This document shows positions 1 through 5,612 of a stretch of 7,751 nt of DNA, in pieces. The first letter of the stretch is position 1, and each line of letters opens with the position of its first letter. The notes under the pieces are model-generated. The model did not search any database. It was not told where the DNA came from and was given only the letters and a program-made list of their open reading frames with translations. The translations under genes and the position numbers were made by a program. Source of the stretch: Zoogloeaceae bacterium (lineage in GTDB: Bacteria > Pseudomonadota > Gammaproteobacteria > Burkholderiales > Rhodocyclaceae); assembly GCA_031281985.1 (NCBI GenBank), contig JAITEO010000103.1:1-7751 (forward strand), read 5' to 3'.

Positions 1-28
1 TGTGCCTGAGGAGTGTGAGGATGCGTGA
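1..28 (+). other. Left edge; possible 3' end of an upstream gene
   Basis: Two reading frames here end in stops just before or across the first gene: one at 7-9 and another at 26-28. The second would overlap the ATG at 21 by 8 bases, the same overlap length seen between the last two genes of the window. Either could be the end of an upstream gene in the same operon, but fewer than ten codons are visible, so this cannot be decided. No promoter can be assessed in so short a stretch. Confidence 0.2.
8..13 (+). promoter_or_regulatory. Shine-Dalgarno site of the TolC-family gene
   Basis: GAGGAG lies seven bases before the ATG at 21, a near-ideal spacing. The in-frame GTG at 15 is only one base downstream of this motif and could not use it. 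This decides the start in favour of ATG 21. Confidence 0.7.
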
Positions 29-1400
29 CAACAGGTTATCGACCATTGCCCTGCTGGGAGCCATTCTGTGTGGAACAGCGAATGGAGAAACGTTGACGCT
101 CGCTGGACTGTTGGCGCGCGCGCAAGGTTCCGAGCCGACCTTTCTGGCGGCGCAGACCGATGTTGCGGCAGCGCAGGCGCGTGAGAATCAGGCGTTCGGG
201 ATGATGTTGCCGCAGCTGAGTTTTACGGGTAGCGCCCATGCCAACGACCGTAGCTATCGTACCCGCTCACCGAATGTGCCAACGGAGGAAGCCAGTTATC
301 GGAGCCATTCGCTGCAACTCAGTCTGACGCAGCCGATCTGGCGGTATGGAAACTGGGTCGGCTGGAAGCAGGCGCAAAAGGGTGTGGCGCAGTTTCACTT
401 TCAATTGGAAGGCGCGGGACAGGATTTGTTTGCCCGGGTGGTGAGCGCCTGGTTCGACCTGTTGGCCGCCCGGGATACCCTGGCCTTTACCGAGCGACAG
501 GAAGCAGCCTGGCATTTTTACTGGAAGACCACGGCGCGCGGCGAGACGTTGGGAGAAAACAGTCTGCTGGAGGCAACGGAAGCGCGCGCAAAACTGGATC
601 AAGCCATCGCCGACCGGGTTGTGGCACAGACGGATGTGGAAATCAAACGCGCCCTGCTGGAACAGATCGTGGGCACACTGGGAGAATTCGATCTGCCGGA
701 GATGCGCGCGGAAGCGGAGTTGGCGGATCCTTCCAGGGAGAAGCTGGAAGCCTGGCTGCTGGATGTGGAGCGGCGTAATCCCAGACTGTTGGCGGCAAGT
801 TCCGCCTATGAGACGGCAAGCGACGAGGTGAGGAAAGAACGCGCGAATCATTATCCGACCCTTGATCTGGTCGCGAGTTACGGCAAGAACACTCAGGACG
901 AGGTGGGTACCCAGGCCTATCAGCCCGGCTATGACATCAAGCAGGGTTCGGTAGGCTTGCAGCTCACGATTCCGATTTTTGCCGGAGGGACGGTTTCGGC
1001 CAAGGTGAGAGAAGCCATTGCGCGACAGGACAAGGCGCGACTTGAAGTCGAAGCGTCCCGCCGCGCCGCCGTAATGACGACCAAGGAGGCGTGGTTTTCC
1101 TGGGTAGGAGCGCGAGCGCGTGCGCAAGCGGGAAAACAAATGGTTCAGGCGGCGCATTTATCCTTGAAGCAGGCGCGTTTGGGCGAAGAAACGGGAGAAA
1201 GCGGCACCTATGAGATTTTGCAGGCCGAAGAGCAGTTGCGCAAAGGCGAGCGGGATTTTCGCAAGGCGCGTTACGATCAGGTGGTGTCGTATGTTCGCCT
1301 GAAATCACTGGCGGGGTTGTTGATGACGGAAGATATCGTCGCGCTGGATGCGCTATTGCTGCCGACCGCCCATGAAAAAACGCCCGCCGGAGAAAAATGA
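21..1400 (+). CDS. TolC-family outer-membrane efflux/secretion channel
   Basis: Predicted outer-membrane channel of the TolC (OEP) family, the exit duct of type I secretion and tripartite efflux systems. The 459-residue protein has the usual family length. Residues 1-22 form a signal peptide: basic MRDNR, then hydrophobic IALLGAIL, with likely cleavage after TANG. The cysteine in this stretch lacks a proper lipobox, so a lipoprotein is unlikely. Two homologous halves follow, about 25-220 and 243-440. Each has a beta strand ending in a Pro-containing turn (SLTQPIWRYGNW near 101-112; GLQLTIPIFAGG near 312-323) flanked by long Ala/Glu/Lys/Arg-rich helices typical of the periplasmic tunnel. The frame stays open to the left window edge, but the GAGGAG spacing and signal peptide favour ATG 21 over GTG 15. 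The stop overlaps the start of the next gene (ATGA), indicating co-translation with the GAF-adaptor gene. The substrate cannot be read from this protein; context suggests a dedicated export system rather than general drug efflux. Confidence 0.93.
   Translation: MRDNRLSTIALLGAILCGTANGETLTLAGLLARAQGSEPTFLAAQTDVAAAQARENQAFGMMLPQLSFTGSAHANDRSYRTRSPNVPTEEASYRSHSLQLSLTQPIWRYGNWVGWKQAQKGVAQFHFQLEGAGQDLFARVVSAWFDLLAARDTLAFTERQEAAWHFYWKTTARGETLGENSLLEATEARAKLDQAIADRVVAQTDVEIKRALLEQIVGTLGEFDLPEMRAEAELADPSREKLEAWLLDVERRNPRLLAASSAYETASDEVRKERANHYPTLDLVASYGKNTQDEVGTQAYQPGYDIKQGSVGLQLTIPIFAGGTVSAKVREAIARQDKARLEVEASRRAAVMTTKEAWFSWVGARARAQAGKQMVQAAHLSLKQARLGEETGESGTYEILQAEEQLRKGERDFRKARYDQVVSYVRLKSLAGLLMTEDIVALDALLLPTAHEKTPAGEK
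1389..1392 (+). promoter_or_regulatory. Shine-Dalgarno site of the GAF-adaptor gene
   Basis: GGAG inside the last codons of the TolC-family gene. It sits four bases before the ATG at 1397 and seven before the adjacent ATG at 1400, so the second of the two tandem ATG codons has the better spacing. The two choices differ by one Met. Confidence 0.5.
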
Positions 1401-3262
1401 TGTTTTCGCTTTCCGGCGTGTCCATTCCTGACGCCGGGGAGGCGTTTTCGGATACTGCCGTTTGGGAGACTTTTATCCATGCCGACAGCGCCGAAGCGCG
1501 TTGTCGTTCATGGTTGAAGCTGGCGTGCGGGCATTTGCCGGATGTGGAGGCAGCGGCCATCCTGGTGGAACATCCGGTGGAACACACGTTTGCGCCGATT
1601 GCCGTATGGCCGGAAGTCAATCCGGAAATGGCGAGGCTGGGGCCGGTCATCGAGAAGGTTTTACGAGAGCGGCGCAGCGTGACACAGGTCACATCGACGC
1701 CATCTGTTGTCACCCATGTGGCCTGGCCCTTGCTGGCGGGTGAGCGGATTGTTGGCATTCTCGCCTTTGCCATCGCCCGGCCGGAGCGCGAAATCGAAGC
1801 GATTGTGCGCCAGATTCATTGGGGATGCGCCTGGATTGCCAATCTTTTTCTGGAGCGCGATCGCGCAAGCGCGGAGCAGGGGCAGAAACATCTGGGCGCG
1901 GTACTGGAAGCAACGGCGGTCATGCTGCGTCATCGCACCTTGCGGCAAGCCCTGTTCGCGGTGGTGCATACCTTGCGTCAGCAGTTCGACGCTTCTCGTG
2001 TCGCCATCGGACTGGCGGACGAGGAAAGCGCAACCGTCATGCTGGTTGCCCTGTCCGATGCTGCGACCTTCGAGCGTCGCGCGCCGCTTGTCAAGGCTTA
2101 CGAGCAGGCCATGCACGAAGCTTACGACGTGCATCTTGCCGTGCTGTCGCCGCCGCTGGAAAGCCAAGAGGATCGCGCGGCGGCGCTTGCGCCGCTGCAT
2201 GCGGAATTGCGCGCCATTTCGGGCGCAGAAGCGACCTTGTCGTATCCGCTGACGATAGGCGCGCGATGTGTCGGGGTGATGACCCTGGACAAGAAATCCG
2301 GGACGTTCGGACAGGATGCCCTGGCGTGGCTGGACGCTTTTTCAGCCTTGGCGGCACCGGTGATCGAACAGCGCCGGGCGGCGGAGCGCGGTGTGTGGAG
2401 CCGCTTTTCGCGTGATTGCAAGCGCGTGTTTGCCAGATTGTTCGGGCCGCGTCATTTGACTTGGAAGGTGGCGACCTGCTCGGTGTTGTTGCTGGCCGCC
2501 GTGCTGGCGCTTACGCCCATTCATTACCGGGTTTCCGCAAAAACGGTGGTGGAAGGCGAGGTACAGCGGGTTGCCGCCGCCCCTTTCGAGGGATTCATCC
2601 GCGCGGCGCATGTACGCGCGGGCGATGTGGTCAAGGCCAGCCAGCCCCTCGCGGAACTGGATGACCGTACCTTGCGGATCGAGGAAGCGCGCTGGTCCAG
2701 TGAAAAGGATCAATATACGAACCGTTTGCGCGAAGCCATGGCCAACAACGATCTGGTTTCCCTGCAAGTGCTGGATGCGCAGGTGCGGCAGGCCGAGGCG
2801 CAACTGGCGTTGACGACGGAAAGAATTGCCCGCGCAAGGCTGGTTGCGCCCTTTGATGGGGTCGTGGTTTCCGGGGATTTGAGTCAGCAGATTGGCGCGC
2901 CGGTCGAGATGGGGCAAATCCTCTTCGAAATTGCGCCCTTGCAGAGTTATCGCGTGATTCTGCAAGTCGATGAACGCGAAATTCGCCATGTGCGCGTCGG
3001 GCAATCGGGTCGCCTCGTGATGACCGGCATTGCGGGCGAAGCGATGGATTTCAAGGTTGCGAGGGTCACGCCGGTCGCCACAGCGGAAGAAGGCAAGAAT
3101 TTCTTTCGGGTCGAGGCGGCATTGTCCGGCGCACCCTTGCGGCTGCGTCCCGGCATGGAAGGCATCGGAAAAATCGAAGTGGGACGTCATTCCCTGTGGT
3201 GGGTATTGACACACAGCCTTACCGAGTGGCTGACCCTGTTTGCCTGGACATGGTTGCCATAG
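1397..3262 (+). CDS. GAF-GAF-TM-HlyD membrane-fusion adaptor
   Basis: Inner-membrane-anchored periplasmic adaptor expected to bridge an inner-membrane unit to the TolC-type channel. Residues about 30-155 and 165-325 resemble two successive GAF small-molecule or signal-binding domains; the second is clearer (GARCVGVMTLDKKSG at 288-302). A single membrane segment at about 355-373 (VLLLAAVLALTPI) puts these in the cytoplasm and the rest in the periplasm. A biotinyl-lipoyl half follows (PFEGFIRAAHVRAGDVV, 396-412), then a short helical hairpin (about 421-478), the second lipoyl half (APFDGVVVSGDLSQQIGAPV, 484-503) and a beta-barrel/membrane-proximal region (about 515-595). The last 24 residues are strongly hydrophobic and Trp-rich. 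Ordinary adaptors are about 350-480 residues and begin with the anchor; the extra length here is the GAF pair. The start overlaps the TolC-family stop. The GAF domains suggest cytoplasmic control of transport, but no ligand can be assigned. The adaptor part is secure; the first GAF domain is the least certain. Confidence 0.88.
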   Translation: MMFSLSGVSIPDAGEAFSDTAVWETFIHADSAEARCRSWLKLACGHLPDVEAAAILVEHPVEHTFAPIAVWPEVNPEMARLGPVIEKVLRERRSVTQVTSTPSVVTHVAWPLLAGERIVGILAFAIARPEREIEAIVRQIHWGCAWIANLFLERDRASAEQGQKHLGAVLEATAVMLRHRTLRQALFAVVHTLRQQFDASRVAIGLADEESATVMLVALSDAATFERRAPLVKAYEQAMHEAYDVHLAVLSPPLESQEDRAAALAPLHAELRAISGAEATLSYPLTIGARCVGVMTLDKKSGTFGQDALAWLDAFSALAAPVIEQRRAAERGVWSRFSRDCKRVFARLFGPRHLTWKVATCSVLLLAAVLALTPIHYRVSAKTVVEGEVQRVAAAPFEGFIRAAHVRAGDVVKASQPLAELDDRTLRIEEARWSSEKDQYTNRLREAMANNDLVSLQVLDAQVRQAEAQLALTTERIARARLVAPFDGVVVSGDLSQQIGAPVEMGQILFEIAPLQSYRVILQVDEREIRHVRVGQSGRLVMTGIAGEAMDFKVARVTPVATAEEGKNFFRVEAALSGAPLRLRPGMEGIGKIEVGRHSLWWVLTHSLTEWLTLFAWTWLP

Positions 3263-3271
3263 GGGAAACGT

Positions 3272-3295
3272 CAAAAAGTAAAACCCTACTTTTTG
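3272..3295 (+). repeat. Perfect 9-bp inverted repeat just after the adaptor gene
   Basis: CAAAAAGTA (3272-3280) and TACTTTTTG (3287-3295) are exact reverse complements around a 6-base loop, starting ten bases after the stop of the GAF-adaptor gene. The stem is AT-rich and no T run follows the right arm, so it is a poor classical terminator on the plus strand. Confidence 0.55.
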
Positions 3296-3330
3296 CCGGT
3301 TCAGTCAGCAAAAAAGAACAGGCAGAGCCT

Positions 3331-3350
3331 GCCCTTTCTTGGGAAAGGGC
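3331..3350 (+). repeat. Perfect 8-bp GC-rich hairpin (GCCCTTTC/GAAAGGGC)
   Basis: GCCCTTTC (3331-3338) and GAAAGGGC (3343-3350) pair perfectly around a TTGG tetraloop. This is the strongest local hairpin of the gap. Its left arm overlaps a competing small hairpin (GGCAG 3321-3325 with CTGCC 3329-3333), so the two are mutually exclusive. No T run follows, so it is not an obvious intrinsic terminator. Confidence 0.55.
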
Positions 3351-3396
3351 AACGCAACACCAGGGACAGGCTGACTTTTCGTAGCTTTTTCATGGC

Positions 3397-3422
3397 TTGA
3401 AGGCGAGGCTGTCTGCCTTCAA
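3397..3422 (+). repeat. Perfect 8-bp inverted repeat (TTGAAGGC/GCCTTCAA)
   Basis: TTGAAGGC (3397-3404) and GCCTTCAA (3415-3422) pair perfectly around a 10-base loop, ending 39 bases before the start of the M50-fusion gene. A T-rich stretch (3445-3450) lies about 22 bases beyond the stem, too far for a normal intrinsic terminator. It may be leader RNA structure. Confidence 0.5.
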
Positions 3423-3461
3423 ACCCAAACTTGTCTAGTGGTTATTTTTTAGGCCAGGGTA

Positions 3462-5612
3462 ATGCGCACAAAACTCTTCAGTTCTTCATGGCACAGTGTG
3501 GCGGATCTGAAACCGTGCCTCGTGCCGCAGGCGCGTATCCGGCGGCATGTCTATCGCGGACAGGTTTGGCACGTGGCGCAGGATCAGAGCGGCGGACGCT
3601 TCTATCGGCTGTCGCCTGCCGCGTATGCGCTGGTATGCGGCATGGATGGGAAGCGCAGTGTTCAATCGCTGTGGGAACGCGCCAATGCGGACGGTACGGG
3701 TGACGCCTGCACCCAGAACGAAATCGTCGACCTGCTGGTGCAATTGCACGCGGCGGATTTGTTGCAGGTCGACGCAACGCCCGATGCCGCCGCCCTGTTC
3801 GAGCGTTACGCAAAAAAACGCAGGAGCACATGGAAACAGTATCTCTTGAATCCCATGAGTCTCAAGGTACCCTTGCTCGATCCGGATGCCTTTCTTCAGC
3901 GTTGGTTGCCCACCGCCAGATGGTGTTTTGGCCATGCGGGCATTGCGCTCTGGCTCATGGTGGTCTTGCCTGCCGTGGTGCTGGCAATTCAGCATTGGCC
4001 GGAACTGACCCACAATTTTTCGGATCAGGTGCTTTCCATGGGCAATTTGCTGGTCATGGCCTGCGTATATCCGGTGGCCAAGCTGTTGCATGAACTGGGG
4101 CATGCCTTTGCGGTTCGCGTATGGGGCGGAGCGGTGCACGAGATGGGGCTGATGTTCCTGGTATTTGCGCCCATTCCCTATATGAACGCCTCGGCGGCTT
4201 CGTCGTTTCCGTCCCGGCGGCAACGCATGGTCGTGGCGGCGGCGGGCATGCTGGTGGAGGTTTTCATCGCGGCCATCGCGCTTTATGTCTGGCTGCTGGT
4301 CGAGCCGGGCATCACAAAGGCGGTGGCCTACAACTTCATGATCATTGCCGGGATTTCCACACTGGTTGTCAATGGCAATCCGCTGTTGCGCTATGACGGC
4401 TATTACATTCTGTGCGACTTGATCGGAATGCCCAATCTGGCGCAGCGCGGGAAAAAATACCTGACCTATTTGTGGGATCGTTACGTTTTCGGCGCGCATG
4501 ATGTGGAAGCGCCGCGAGAAACCATCGCCGAAAAACGCTGGCTGGTCGCCTACATGCCCCTGGCCTGGCTGTACCGGATGATGGTGATGGTATCGATCAT
4601 CCTGTTCGTAGCGGGCGCGTTTTTCATTGTCGGGGTATTACTCGCGTTATGGTGCACCCTGACGCTGATCGGTGTGCCGCTCTGGAAGGCATGGCGGCAC
4701 GTCACGCGCAGCCCGGATTTGCGGCATTGCCGGAAGCGGGCCATACAGATTTCCGTCGCGCTGGCGGCGGGATTTTTCCTGTTTGCCTTTGCCTTGCCGC
4801 TGCCTTTGCGCACACAGACGGAAGGCGTAGTGTGGCTGCCGGATCGCGCGATTTTACGCGCGGGAGGTAGTGGGTTTTTTGTGCGTTGGGGAGTTGCACC
4901 CGGAACGAGGGTGTGCAAAGGTGAGGTGTTGTTTGAACTCCATGATCCTTTGCTGGCAACCGAGGTGGAAGTCGCGCGTGCCAAAGTGGCTGAAGCAAAG
5001 GCCAGATTTCTGTCGGAACAGTTTTCCGACCCGATCAAGGCACAGGTTTCCGGTCGGCAGTTGCAGCAGGAAGAGGCCATTCTGCTCAAACTCGAGGAAC
5101 AGGCGGCAAAACTGAAAGGAATTGCCGAAACGGAAGGGATTCTGGTAGTGCCCCAAGCCGAAGACATGACGGAACGTTATTACCGGCAGGGAGAATTGAT
5201 GGGTTATGTGTTCGTCAAGGACGCCTTGCTTGCCAGGGTGGTTGTGCCGCAGGAAGATATTCATCTGGTGCGCGCCTATTTTCGGAATGCCCGCCTGCGT
5301 CTGGCGGACAGCGTGATGGAAAGCCACGCGGTGACTTTTACACGCGCGCCTTCGGCAGGCGGGATTGACGAATTGCCTACCCCGGCGCTTGGCGTGATGG
5401 GGGGCGGAAGGATACCGACCATGCCGGATGATCCAAAGGGCGTGAAAACGATGGAACGGATATTCCTGGTCGATTTGACGCTGCCCGAAAAGATGCCGCC
5501 GGTCGCGTTTGGCGAGCGCGTTTTCGTGCGCTTCGATCATGGCTGGGAACCGCTCGCCTGGCAGCAATTGCGCCGCCTGAGACAGTTGTTCCTGGGGCGT
5601 TTCGGTGTTTGA
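3462..5612 (+). CDS. PqqD-like/M50 zinc protease/HlyD adaptor fusion, inner membrane
   Basis: A 716-residue three-part inner-membrane protein. Residues about 20-105 match the PqqD-like peptide-binding winged-helix pattern (RFYRLSPAAYALV at 46-58, MDGKRSVQSLW at 61-71, a helix to DLLQVD at 99-104), which in peptide-modification systems binds leader peptides. Residues about 155-405 are a polytopic M50 (site-2-protease type) core. It has zinc motif HELGH (210-214) in a membrane helix and NGNPLLRYDGYY (304-315), whose D312 would be the third metal ligand. Further hydrophobic segments lie near 156-176, 190-208, 255-280, 287-303, 371-405 and 428-448. Residues about 452-610 form a HlyD-like periplasmic part: first lipoyl half (RWGVAPGTRVCKGEVLFEL, 475-493), short Ala/Glu/Lys helical hairpin (500-556), second half (RYYRQGELMGYVFV, 572-585). 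An in-frame stop at 3450-3452 makes ATG 3462 the first usable start, with only a weak AGGG nearby. The stop overlaps the SecA-like gene by 8 bp. Inferred role: substrate recognition, processing and hand-over to the periplasm. Confidence 0.87.
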   Translation: MRTKLFSSSWHSVADLKPCLVPQARIRRHVYRGQVWHVAQDQSGGRFYRLSPAAYALVCGMDGKRSVQSLWERANADGTGDACTQNEIVDLLVQLHAADLLQVDATPDAAALFERYAKKRRSTWKQYLLNPMSLKVPLLDPDAFLQRWLPTARWCFGHAGIALWLMVVLPAVVLAIQHWPELTHNFSDQVLSMGNLLVMACVYPVAKLLHELGHAFAVRVWGGAVHEMGLMFLVFAPIPYMNASAASSFPSRRQRMVVAAAGMLVEVFIAAIALYVWLLVEPGITKAVAYNFMIIAGISTLVVNGNPLLRYDGYYILCDLIGMPNLAQRGKKYLTYLWDRYVFGAHDVEAPRETIAEKRWLVAYMPLAWLYRMMVMVSIILFVAGAFFIVGVLLALWCTLTLIGVPLWKAWRHVTRSPDLRHCRKRAIQISVALAAGFFLFAFALPLPLRTQTEGVVWLPDRAILRAGGSGFFVRWGVAPGTRVCKGEVLFELHDPLLATEVEVARAKVAEAKARFLSEQFSDPIKAQVSGRQLQQEEAILLKLEEQAAKLKGIAETEGILVVPQAEDMTERYYRQGELMGYVFVKDALLARVVVPQEDIHLVRAYFRNARLRLADSVMESHAVTFTRAPSAGGIDELPTPALGVMGGGRIPTMPDDPKGVKTMERIFLVDLTLPEKMPPVAFGERVFVRFDHGWEPLAWQQLRRLRQLFLGRFGV
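5594..5597 (+). promoter_or_regulatory. Shine-Dalgarno site of the SecA-like gene
   Basis: GGGG lies inside the end of the M50-fusion gene, seven bases before the GTG start at 5605. An in-frame stop at 5578-5580 leaves no ATG, GTG or TTG codon between it and 5605, which supports the GTG and the 8-bp overlap. Confidence 0.45.

Larger units (their letters stand above)
3263..3461 (+). other. 199-bp structured intergenic gap between the two gene pairs
   Basis: This is the only internal gap in the locus, separating two overlapping gene pairs. It carries at least three perfect short inverted repeats (listed separately) plus a longer-range 7-bp pairing, AGTCAGC (3303-3309) with GCTGACT (3370-3376), which encloses the middle hairpins and is followed by a short T run (TTTTC). 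AGCCTG (3326-3331) can alternatively pair with CAGGCT (3367-3372). I see no convincing sigma-70 promoter and no plausible small gene. It could be an RNA processing or attenuation site within one long transcript, a weak terminator plus a poorly conserved promoter, or a decayed dispersed repeat. The function is not established. Confidence 0.45.

Noticed and set aside
15..20. GTG at 15 as start of the TolC-family gene
   Set aside because: Only one base after GAGGAG; the ATG at 21 has seven-base spacing and a normal signal peptide directly after it.
21..86. Lipoprotein signal on the TolC-family protein
   Set aside because: The cysteine near residue 17 is preceded by A-I-L, which does not fit a lipobox.
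2342..3274. A 310-codon minus-strand open frame antisense to the GAF adaptor
   Set aside because: Low-complexity Arg/Gln/His-rich translation opposite a well-supported adaptor; no ribosome-binding site or domain seen.
3196..3384. A 62-codon plus-strand frame crossing from the adaptor gene into the gap
   Set aside because: Begins inside another gene in a different frame and runs through inverted repeats; no start context and no recognisable protein.
4212..4226. A 15-base identity with 6934-6948 (TCCCGGCGGCAACGC)
   Set aside because: Both copies encode Ser-Arg-Arg-Gln-Arg inside unrelated proteins with no extended similarity; chance plus codon bias is enough.
3486..4499. A 337-codon minus-strand open frame antisense to the M50 fusion
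   Set aside because: Same composition artefact, opposite the PqqD-like region and the HELGH-containing core.
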